Part shown: one piece after another, positions 5,000-10,772 of the stretch
How the letters are laid out: every line of letters begins with the position of its first letter
How positions within the stretch are numbered: the first letter of the stretch is position 1
From: Thermoplasmatota archaeon
GTDB taxonomy: Archaea; Thermoplasmatota; Thermoplasmata; UBA10834
DNA: 10,772 nucleotides
NCBI GenBank assembly: GCA_022848805.1
Contig: JAJISI010000036.1
Span: 1 to 10,772, forward strand
Direction: 5' to 3'
Program-made: the position numbers and the translations under genes
Notes under the pieces: generated by a model
Told to the model about the DNA's origin: nothing
The model's database searches: none
What the model saw: the letters and a program-made list of their open reading frames with translations, nothing else

Positions 5000-7621
5000 A
5001 TGCCCCAATACGACTGGAGAGAGAGCGAGCCCAAGTGGCAGGCCAAGTGGAAGGAGTGGGAGATACACCGGTTCGACCCCTCCTCCGACAAGGAGATATT
5101 CAGCATAGACACTCCTCCCAGGTTCGCCTCCGGCAACCTCCACCTCGGCCATGCCTATGGATACACTGCCATAGACTTCGCCGCGCGATACAAGCGGATC
5201 AGGGGATACAACGTGTTCTTCCCGCTCTGCTTCGACGTCAACGGCACGCCGGTCGAGGTTCGCGTGGAACGCGTGAAGGGGATCAAGGCGTCCGATGTGC
5301 CTAGACAGGACTTCATCAAGATGTGCCACGAGTTCGCCGAGAACTACATCGGCGAGATGACTCGGCAGTTCGAGATGCTCGGCGAGAGCATGGATCCGAG
5401 CATCTACTATCAGACGGATGCAGAGTACTACAGAAGGCTCACGCAGATCTCGTTCGTAAGGATGTACGAGAAGGGATTGGTGTACAAGGGTCATTTCCCG
5501 GTGAACTGGTGCACCCGGTGTGGAACCGCGCTAGCGGACGCTGAGGTGGACTACGAACACAGGATGACCAAGCTGAACTACATCAGGTTCAGGGACGCTG
5601 AGACCGGCGAGGAGGTCCCCATAGCTACGACCCGTCCAGAGCTTCTGTGCACGTGTCTGCTCGTCGCCGTCCACCCAGATGACCAGGCGAAGTCATCCCT
5701 GGTCGGCAGAGAGCTCGTGACCCCTGTGTTCGACCGGAAGGTGAAGGTCATATCCGACCCCAAGGTGGACCCGGACTTCGGCACGGGCATCGTGATGATA
5801 TGTTCTATCGGCGACAAGGACGACCTCGAGTGGATCATGAAGTACGGCCTGCCGCTCGAGAAGGGGATCGACGAATCGGGCCGGATGACCTCGGCGGCGG
5901 GCGAGTTCGAAGGGATGACAGTGATGGAAGCCAGGGACCGTGTCATCGAGAACATGAAGACGGCTGACCTGATGACGAAGCAGGAGGACATCGACCAGAA
6001 CGTGGGGATGTGCTGGAGATGTCACACACCGATCGAGTTCCTGAAGGTCCCGCAGTGGTTCATCAAGACGATAGAGTTCAAGGACCGCATCCACAAGATG
6101 GTCGACCAGATCGACTGGCATCCTGAGTTCATGAAAGTCCGCATCCGGAATTGGATCGACTCGCTCGCATGGGATTGGGTCGTGTCACGGCAGCGCTACT
6201 TCGCGACGGCGATACCTCTCTGGGAGTGCGAGGACTGCAAGAGCGTCCTGATCGCGGAGGAGAGCGAGTGCTATGTCGACCCCACCGCGACCCCCGCTCG
6301 GTTGGACAAGTGCGGAACTTGCGGAGGCAGATATGTCGGCTCGACGGACGTGTTCGACACATGGATGGACTCGAGCATCTCCCCGCTGTATAACTCATTC
6401 TGGGATAGGGACCCTGAGCTGTTCGGGAGGCTCTATCCGATGACCCTCAGACCTCAGAGCCATGACATCATACGCACATGGGCGTTCTACACGATACTGC
6501 GCGAGATGCTCCTCATCGATGAGAAGCCGTGGGAGGATGTGATGATACATGGATTCATCATGGCCCCGGACGGGCGCCCGATGCACACATCCTCAGGCAA
6601 CGTCATCGATCCAATGCCTCTTCTGGAAAAGTACGGCGGGGATGCGATGAGGTACTACGCATCGACCTGCTCGCTCGGCATGGACCACTCGTTCAAGGCG
6701 CAGGAACTCGTAAGGGGGAACCGTCTGGCGGTGAAGGTGTGGAATGTCATGCGTATGGTCGACACGGCATGCGCATCGAAACCCGAGCCACCTCCGAATA
6801 TGCACCCTATCGACTCATGGGTTTTGAGCCGGTTCGGGAACCTCGTTCGCGATGTGGAGGCCAGGAACGACGAGTACCAGTTCGACAGGTCCATGGCGCT
6901 CATCCAGGAATTCCTGTGGCACGAGTTCGCCGATCATTACGTCGAACTAGTCAAGCACAGGGCGTACTCCGAGAATGACGAAGGGGCCAGATACGCCCTC
7001 TATACGGTCGGGCTCGGCCTGCTCAAGATGATCTCGGTGTTCCTTCCGCACGTCGCCGAGGACGCATACCAGTTGTCGTTCAAGAAGTTCGAGGAGCCGG
7101 TGAGCATACATGTGTCGGAATGGCCTGAAGCTCCGGAGGCAGACGAGACTGCCGAGCGCAACGGCGACAGCATCAAAGCGATAGTTGCTGGGATCCGGTC
7201 ATGGAAATCCTCCAAGGGCATCTCGCTCAACTCAGGGATATCGAGGGTCGAGGTCGTCGGAGCGTCCGCGTCCGAAGTCATGGCAGGATCGGAGGAGGAC
7301 GTCAGGGCCACAGTCAAGGCGAGCGAACTCGAGGTGAGGGCTGAGGTGTCGCTGAAGGAGATCATCGTTAAGTTCCGGCCCGTTCACAGCTGCCTAGGCC
7401 CCGCGTTCAGATCGGATGCGAAGGAGATATCCAACCTGCTGGCGTCGGCCGATCCTTCAGAGGTCGAGATCAGAGACGGCGTCATCGAACTCGGGCTCGC
7501 AGACGGTCGCAAGGTCGAGCTCCAGCCTGAACACTATACGCTCGAGAAGCGACTCGAATCAGACAAGGGTGCGCTTGAGCAGATATCCGTCGACGGGATG
7601 TCCGTGCTCGTCTACCTGTAG
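5000..7621 (+). CDS. valS: Valyl-tRNA synthetase, archaeal type
   Basis: Charges tRNA-Val; class I synthetase of 873 residues, cytoplasmic. It opens YDWRESEPKWQAKWKEWEI, typical of ValRS. The HIGH motif is HLGH (48-51), preceded by IDTPPRFASGNL. Then follow FFPLCFDVNGTPVEVRVE (73-90) and a Cys pair at C171/C174. The CP1 editing domain is at about 190-345, with the threonine-rich TTRPEL (210-215) and GTGIVMICSIGDKDD (261-275). Further Cys pairs are C338/C341, C410/C413 and C438/C441. The DIIRTWAFY segment (489-497) precedes the KMSKS position, which reads RPMHTSSGN (526-534), so the usual lysines are absent. The anticodon-binding helical domain (about 600-710) and a C-terminal alpha/beta extension (about 720-873) complete the protein. 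An open frame runs upstream to 4766, but the conserved N-terminus, TATA box and GGAGG favour 5000. ValRS is chosen over IleRS or LeuRS from the N-terminal and editing-domain signatures. Confidence 0.93.
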   Translation: MPQYDWRESEPKWQAKWKEWEIHRFDPSSDKEIFSIDTPPRFASGNLHLGHAYGYTAIDFAARYKRIRGYNVFFPLCFDVNGTPVEVRVERVKGIKASDVPRQDFIKMCHEFAENYIGEMTRQFEMLGESMDPSIYYQTDAEYYRRLTQISFVRMYEKGLVYKGHFPVNWCTRCGTALADAEVDYEHRMTKLNYIRFRDAETGEEVPIATTRPELLCTCLLVAVHPDDQAKSSLVGRELVTPVFDRKVKVISDPKVDPDFGTGIVMICSIGDKDDLEWIMKYGLPLEKGIDESGRMTSAAGEFEGMTVMEARDRVIENMKTADLMTKQEDIDQNVGMCWRCHTPIEFLKVPQWFIKTIEFKDRIHKMVDQIDWHPEFMKVRIRNWIDSLAWDWVVSRQRYFATAIPLWECEDCKSVLIAEESECYVDPTATPARLDKCGTCGGRYVGSTDVFDTWMDSSISPLYNSFWDRDPELFGRLYPMTLRPQSHDIIRTWAFYTILREMLLIDEKPWEDVMIHGFIMAPDGRPMHTSSGNVIDPMPLLEKYGGDAMRYYASTCSLGMDHSFKAQELVRGNRLAVKVWNVMRMVDTACASKPEPPPNMHPIDSWVLSRFGNLVRDVEARNDEYQFDRSMALIQEFLWHEFADHYVELVKHRAYSENDEGARYALYTVGLGLLKMISVFLPHVAEDAYQLSFKKFEEPVSIHVSEWPEAPEADETAERNGDSIKAIVAGIRSWKSSKGISLNSGISRVEVVGASASEVMAGSEEDVRATVKASELEVRAEVSLKEIIVKFRPVHSCLGPAFRSDAKEISNLLASADPSEVEIRDGVIELGLADGRKVELQPEHYTLEKRLESDKGALEQISVDGMSVLVYL

Positions 7622-7653
7622 AATCTAGTCGCTCGAAACGCGAGCTCGGCAGG

Positions 7654-7660
7654 TTATAAT
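7654..7660 (+). promoter_or_regulatory. TATA box of the MIP18-family gene
   Basis: TTATAAT is a good archaeal TATA box. Its centre is about 30 bases before the ATG at 7687, predicting a TSS around 7682-7684 and an essentially leaderless mRNA; no Shine-Dalgarno sequence is visible. The box is flanked by the inverted tetranucleotides GCAG (7649-7652) and CTGC (7662-7665). A short hairpin-capable repeat, GCTCG / CGAGC (7631-7635 and 7641-7645), lies just upstream. Confidence 0.7.
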
Positions 7661-7686
7661 ACTGCGACATTGATGCCATTCTGGAC

Positions 7687-7965
7687 ATGGACCAGAAGGA
7701 AGTTATCATCTCCGCCCTCAGGACAGTTATCGACCCGCACACCGGGCTGAATGTCTATGATATGGGGCTCATATCCGAGTTGGAGGACGGAGGCGAATCT
7801 GTGAGACTTACCTTCATACCCACGAGCCCGTTCTGCCCTCTCGGGGTGCAGCTCGCGAAATCCATACGCGAGGCGGTGCTCATGATCGAGGGTGTCAAGA
7901 ACTGCCATGTCAAAGTCGCGGGCCACATAAAAGCAGAGGAGATAAATCGCGCGGTCAACGCCTAG
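7687..7965 (+). CDS. MIP18/DUF59 family Fe-S cluster assembly protein
   Basis: The 92-residue single-domain protein matches the MIP18 (DUF59) family. It shows VIDPHTGLNVYDMGLI (14-29) and the conserved loop IPTSPFCPLG (44-53) with C50, followed by the amphipathic helix AKSIREAVLMIEGVKNCHVKV. Relatives (eukaryotic MIP18/CIA2, bacterial SufT and PaaD-like proteins) help insert or transfer Fe-S clusters to target proteins; C50 is at the position of the conserved reactive cysteine. A similar role here is inferred from the family; no other suf or paa genes are in view. The protein is at the normal minimal length for the domain. It has its own TATA box and an apparently leaderless start. Its last 11 bases overlap the 3' end of the convergent helicase gene. 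Confidence 0.88.
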   Translation: MDQKEVIISALRTVIDPHTGLNVYDMGLISELEDGGESVRLTFIPTSPFCPLGVQLAKSIREAVLMIEGVKNCHVKVAGHIKAEEINRAVNA

Positions 7966-9367
7966 ACCGGTCTCTTACGGGGCGGATGTCCACCCGCTTG
8001 TTGTTCACCCTGAGCCTAGGCAGGTCCCTGATCGCACGGAACGCCACGCTCATGTGGATCTCCAGTCTCGTCGACTTCTTGTCTATGTCGATCCTGCCCA
8101 CGAGGTCCTCTCTGATACCTGCCTTCCTATCCAGAAAACGCAGCAGCCCGGCCATGTCAATCCCGTCGTCCTTCCCGAGATTCAGGTCGAACAGGACCAT
8201 TCCGAAGTGATCTGCGAACTCGTCGAAATCCACCTGTTTCCTGACGGTGTCCCTTCCCCTGGATTCAGGGACGTCGTCCTCTTCGATGTGCGTTCTGCCG
8301 AAGTCCTCGATCGCCTTCACGAGGTGCTGCTCCTCCTTCGCTACGAAGGTGATGGCCCGCCCCTCCTTGCCCGCACGGGCGGTGCGGCCGATCCTGTGCA
8401 CATAGTCCTCGGGGTTGTCTGGTATGTCGTAGTTCACGACGTGCGTCACATCTTCGATGTCAAGGCCCCTGGCAGCCACGTCCGTGGCTATCAGTATGTT
8501 CACTCTGGCGGAACGGAACCCGCTCATGACCCTGTCCCTCGCCGCCTGGGTGAGGTCGCCATGGATGCCCTCTGCCTTGTACCCATAGCCTCTGAGCTTC
8601 CCTGTGAGAATATCCACCATCCTTTTGGTGGAGCAGAATACCATCATCCTGGTCGGCTTCTCGGTGTCCATGATCCTGCACAGCGCCCAGAGCTTGTTCC
8701 TCCTACCCACGTTGATGTACACCTGCTCTGCATTGGGCACGGTGAGCGTGTCCTGGCTCACTATGATCTCGCGCGGGTTCCGCATGTACCGCTTGGCCAG
8801 ATCCCGGATCTGCTCCGGAAGGGTCGCGGAGAACAGCATCGTCTGCCTGTCCTTCGGAACCCTCCCCAGGATCCACTCGATGTCGTCTATGAACCCCATG
8901 TCCAACATCCTGTCCGCTTCGTCCAGGACCAAGTGCTTCACCTTATCGAAGGAGAGCTCGCCTCTCCTCATGAGGTCCATGACTCTTCCGGGCGTGCCTA
9001 CCACACAGTCGACGCCCTTTCTGAGCTTGCTTATCTGGACGTTTATCGACTGGCCCCCGTATATCGCAGTGGCGACATGCCCGGTGAACTTCGAGAGTTC
9101 CTGGAAATCCTCGGCCACCTGCACTGCTAGCTCACGCGTCGGGACGAGTACCAGACATTGGATATTCCCGAGCTTCTTCATCCTGCCTATGATCGGTATG
9201 GCGAATGCGCCTGTCTTGCCGGTCCCAGTCTGGGCCTGGGCCATTAGGTCCGTACCCTCGCTCGCTAGGGGTATTCCTTGCTCTTGCACCGGGGTGGGTT
9301 CCTCCCATCCCAATTCGGATATCGCTTTGAGTATCCCTGAGTCCTTCACTATGTTAATGAACTGCAT
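7955..9367 (-). CDS. DEAD-box RNA helicase with DbpA-like C-terminal RNA-binding domain
   Basis: A 470-residue ATP-dependent RNA helicase with every superfamily 2 DEAD-box motif intact: Q motif GWEEPTPVQ (20-28), motif I AQTGTGKT (45-52), Ia PTREL (76-80), GG (104-105), Ib TPGR (125-128), II DEAD (148-151), III SAT (180-182), IV VFCST (243-247), V ATDVAARGLD (294-303) and VI HRIGRTARAG (324-333). An acidic linker (about 358-372) leads to a C-terminal domain (about 388-464: LFDLNLGKDDGIDMAGLLRFL, then VGRIDIDKKSTRLEI). That domain has the RRM-like pattern of the DbpA/CsdA RNA-binding domain, which in bacteria directs helicases to rRNA or structured RNA. A role in ribosome assembly or cold-type RNA unwinding is therefore plausible but inferred. 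The start at 9367 is the only reasonable ATG before the Q motif. It is divergent from the SAM methyltransferase and convergent with the MIP18 gene. Confidence 0.95.
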   Translation of the reverse strand: MQFINIVKDSGILKAISELGWEEPTPVQEQGIPLASEGTDLMAQAQTGTGKTGAFAIPIIGRMKKLGNIQCLVLVPTRELAVQVAEDFQELSKFTGHVATAIYGGQSINVQISKLRKGVDCVVGTPGRVMDLMRRGELSFDKVKHLVLDEADRMLDMGFIDDIEWILGRVPKDRQTMLFSATLPEQIRDLAKRYMRNPREIIVSQDTLTVPNAEQVYINVGRRNKLWALCRIMDTEKPTRMMVFCSTKRMVDILTGKLRGYGYKAEGIHGDLTQAARDRVMSGFRSARVNILIATDVAARGLDIEDVTHVVNYDIPDNPEDYVHRIGRTARAGKEGRAITFVAKEEQHLVKAIEDFGRTHIEEDDVPESRGRDTVRKQVDFDEFADHFGMVLFDLNLGKDDGIDMAGLLRFLDRKAGIREDLVGRIDIDKKSTRLEIHMSVAFRAIRDLPRLRVNNKRVDIRPVRDRSRR

Positions 9368-9403
9368 ATGTCTCAGTCTTCCGTCTTAACAACGCTTTCC
9401 GAC

Positions 9404-9411
9404 GAGTTAAT
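9404..9411 (-). promoter_or_regulatory. Possible TATA box of the helicase gene
   Basis: Read on the minus strand, GATTAACT lies about 40 bases before the helicase ATG, which would put the TSS near 9382 with a leader of about 15 bases. The match is weak. The neighbouring A/T-rich box (9419-9428) reads ATTAAAATAC on this strand and could serve instead. No strong ribosome binding site is visible. Confidence 0.35.
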
Positions 9412-9418
9412 CCCTTGT

Positions 9419-9428
9419 AGTATTTTAA
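9419..9428 (+). promoter_or_regulatory. TATA box of the SAM methyltransferase gene
   Basis: AGTATTTTAAT (about 9418-9428) is the most A/T-rich stretch in the divergent intergenic region. A TSS about 26 bases downstream falls near 9450. That lies after the in-frame TTG at 9445 and before the ATG at 9481, leaving a leader that contains GGAGTG. Confidence 0.55.
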
Positions 9429-9480
9429 TCCATGTGATGCTATCTTGGTTTGCAGAGGCGTGCGGGAACGGGAGTGTCAA

Positions 9481-10122
9481 ATGGTCAGCAGAATCGCGAT
9501 TGCCAGGGAGTCCTGGCAGAGGCTGTATTCCAAGAGGGGGTTGCAGTATGGTGGCTCGGGCGAGATTTCCAAGCTGAGGCATCTGCTCAGGAAGGATTCC
9601 TTGGTCCTGGATGCAGGATGCGGCGACGGCAAGATGACGGAAGCGTTGGCTCGTCTGAGCGACGTCGTGGGCTGCGATTTCTCGCGTGAGGCTCTTCTGA
9701 AACTGCGCGATCAGAGGGGGCGGGATATTGATGTGAATTTGGTAGAATGTGATATCACACATCTTCCATTTTCCGAAGAAAAGTTCGACCTCGTTTCGTG
9801 CGTGCACACGCTCTCGCACCTCCATAGCGAGGAACGGAAGCTGGCCGCCGGGATGATATCGCGCTCAGTCAAACGGGGGGGCCACGTTTTCGTCGAAGTC
9901 TTCGGCCGGGGAGACCTCCGCTTCGGGGAGGGCGAGGAAGTGGAGGCATTCTCCTTCAGGAGAGGTGATGGCATCACCACCCACTATTTCCAGGAGGAGG
10001 AGGTGCACTCCCTCTTTCGCGATCTTCAGCTCGTTTCGGAACAGGGTTCGCTGAGACGCGTGACCTATGGGACCGTTGCTGGCAAACGAGATGTCCTACG
10101 AGTCCTCATGCGAAAGGAATGA
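9481..10122 (+). CDS. Class I SAM-dependent methyltransferase
   Basis: A 213-residue Rossmann-fold methyltransferase. SAM-binding motif I is VLDAGCGDG (42-50), the acidic residue ending strand 2 is D66 (VVGCDFS), the post-I region is VECDITHLPF (88-97), and the motif IV-like strand is FDLVSCVHTLSHL (102-114). KRGGHVFVEVFG (131-142) fits motif VI. The overall pattern is Methyltransf_11-like. The PF..EKFDLVSCVHTLSHLHSEERK stretch and the late THYFQEEEVHSLF segment resemble Trm9-type tRNA wobble-uridine methyltransferases. That is only a resemblance; small-molecule or protein substrates are equally possible. The ATG at 9481 is preferred, with GGAGTG at 9471-9476. In-frame TTG (9445) and GTG (9460) codons exist upstream, but the TTG lies before the expected TSS. 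The middle of the gene looks somewhat more A/T-rich at wobble positions than its neighbours. It ends 6 bases from the convergent nitroreductase. Confidence 0.85.
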   Translation: MVSRIAIARESWQRLYSKRGLQYGGSGEISKLRHLLRKDSLVLDAGCGDGKMTEALARLSDVVGCDFSREALLKLRDQRGRDIDVNLVECDITHLPFSEEKFDLVSCVHTLSHLHSEERKLAAGMISRSVKRGGHVFVEVFGRGDLRFGEGEEVEAFSFRRGDGITTHYFQEEEVHSLFRDLQLVSEQGSLRRVTYGTVAGKRDVLRVLMRKE

Positions 10123-10128
10123 GCCGGG

Positions 10129-10659
10129 TCAGCGTTCGTCCTTGGCTCCGTATTCCTCGACGCTGACGATCTCCTCCGCCGGTCTACGGTTGCCAGACTC
10201 GACGATCGTCGCTGCGATGTCGAGTTTCTTTCTCGGGTAGCCTACCGCCAATAGTGCTACGATTGCGAGGTGCTCCGGGATTTTCAGCAGCTTCCTGATC
10301 ATCTCCTCGTCGAAACTACCTATCCAGCAGGTGCCGAGGCCTTCGCTCGTCGCGGTCAGTACCATGTTCTGCAGTGCGATGGTGGTGTCTACCACGAACC
10401 ACTCGGGGGATGACTTCCTGTCACCGCAGCCCACTATCACAACTGGGGATTCCTTCAGGAACTTCGCATACCGTGCCTTCGACATCTCCTCTCGCTTCCC
10501 AGCATCCTGGACGACTATGAAATGCCAGGGTTGAAGGTTCATGGCCGAGGGTGCTAGCCTCCCCGACTCGAGTATCTTATCTAGCTTCTCCTTCGGGACC
10601 GGGGTCGATGAATAACCTCTCACGGACTTCCTAGCTCTAACTGCGTCGAATACTTCCAT
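10129..10659 (-). CDS. Nitroreductase-family FMN oxidoreductase
   Basis: A 176-residue flavoprotein of the nitroreductase superfamily, which uses NAD(P)H and FMN to reduce varied substrates; the physiological substrate cannot be inferred. Visible signatures are the FMN-phosphate binding N-terminus RARKSVRGY (8-16), APSAMNLQPWHFIVV (36-50), the helix VVDTTIALQNMVLTATSEGLGTCWIGSF (89-116) and the closing VGYPRKK (139-145) with RRPAEEIV (158-165). The length is typical of the short nitroreductases. The frame extends upstream to an ATG at 10734, but the start at 10659 is preferred. It begins at the conserved MEVFDAVRARKS, has GGGAGGA (about 10667-10673) as ribosome binding site, and lies just after a strong TATA box, which the longer version would place inside the coding region. 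It is convergent with the SAM methyltransferase. Confidence 0.92.
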   Translation of the reverse strand: MEVFDAVRARKSVRGYSSTPVPKEKLDKILESGRLAPSAMNLQPWHFIVVQDAGKREEMSKARYAKFLKESPVVIVGCGDRKSSPEWFVVDTTIALQNMVLTATSEGLGTCWIGSFDEEMIRKLLKIPEHLAIVALLAVGYPRKKLDIAATIVESGNRRPAEEIVSVEEYGAKDER

Positions 10660-10695
10660 TCCTGATTCCTCCCTGTATCTCAATCCAGTTGCGGG

Positions 10696-10702
10696 TATAT
10701 AT
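10696..10702 (-). promoter_or_regulatory. TATA box of the nitroreductase gene
   Basis: CATATATACCC on the minus strand (ATATATA core at 10696-10702) is centred about 40 bases before the ATG at 10659. The predicted TSS near 10673 gives a leader of about 14 bases that contains the GGGAGGA ribosome binding site. This is the clearest promoter in the window. Confidence 0.7.
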
Positions 10703-10732
10703 GCTCCTAAGAATTCCTTGACCGATGAATAC

Positions 10733-10748
10733 ATAAGGTAAATCTTAT
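10733..10748. repeat. Short inverted repeat upstream of the nitroreductase promoter
   Basis: ATAAG (10733-10737) and CTTAT (10744-10748) form a 5-bp inverted repeat with a 6-base spacer, about 35 bases upstream of the nitroreductase TATA box. It might be an operator or part of the promoter of a gene beyond the window edge. It is short enough to occur by chance. The remaining bases to 10772 show nothing I can identify. Confidence 0.3.
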
Positions 10749-10772
10749 CTATCGCTGAAAGCGCCTATGCAT

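Noticed and set aside
5069..5080. GGTTCGACCCC, resembling a tRNA T-arm or B box
   Set aside because: It lies in frame in valS (encoding RFDPS), and no acceptor, D or anticodon arms can be built around it.
8054..9130. Long plus-strand open frame (358 codons) opposite the helicase
   Set aside because: It is the antisense shadow of a complete DEAD-box gene. The translation shows no recognisable motif, and it has no promoter or ribosome binding site.
9445..9480. Upstream TTG or GTG starts for the SAM methyltransferase
   Set aside because: The TTG lies before the predicted TSS, and the extra residues look unconserved. GGAGTG is placed for the ATG at 9481. The GTG at 9460 is not fully excluded.
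10660..10734. Longer nitroreductase starting at the ATG at 10734
   Set aside because: The extra 25 codons would contain the TATA box and the ribosome binding site, and the family begins at the internal Met.
1..10772. CRISPR array, insertion sequences, toxin-antitoxin or defence island
   Set aside because: I saw no regularly spaced direct repeats, transposase motifs, terminal inverted repeats or Cas/toxin-like proteins. The solitary methyltransferase alone does not make a defence system.

Overview
The window looks like a chromosomal segment of an archaeon. The glycyl-tRNA synthetase is the single-chain archaeal/eukaryotic alpha2 type. The valyl-tRNA synthetase has archaeal-type signatures. 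Several genes have a TATA-like box about 26 bases before a very short or absent leader, and others have AGGAGGTGA-like ribosome binding sites. The moderately high GC content and the gene mix would fit a Thermoplasmata-like euryarchaeon, but that placement is an inference. I see no insertion sequences, phage genes, CRISPR array or RNA genes.

Layout, left to right. Positions 2-4324 are a co-directional plus-strand block: a universal stress protein (5' end missing), a four-CBS-domain protein, glyS and an orphan amino-group DNA methyltransferase. The gaps are 7, 6 and 32 bases, so this could be one transcript pairing two predicted adenine-nucleotide-binding proteins with a tRNA synthetase. Positions 4325-7965 hold three plus-strand genes, each with its own likely promoter: a small SAP/Rho-N plus SWIM zinc-finger protein, valS, and a MIP18/DUF59 Fe-S assembly protein. 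Positions 7955-9367 carry a minus-strand DEAD-box RNA helicase with a DbpA-like C-terminal RNA-binding domain, whose 3' end overlaps the MIP18 gene by 11 bp. It is divergently transcribed from a class I SAM methyltransferase (9481-10122). That gene ends 6 bp from the 3' end of a convergent minus-strand FMN nitroreductase (10129-10659). The last 113 bases hold the nitroreductase promoter and a short inverted repeat.

The theme is mostly information processing (two tRNA synthetases, RNA helicase, methyltransferases) with energy or stress sensing (USP, CBS) and redox/Fe-S housekeeping. No complete new multi-gene system is evident. The most interesting items are a near-perfect 10-bp inverted repeat with a 3-base loop abutting the start codon of the SAP-SWIM gene, that gene itself next to an orphan methyltransferase, and a valyl-tRNA synthetase with a heavily altered KMSKS motif.
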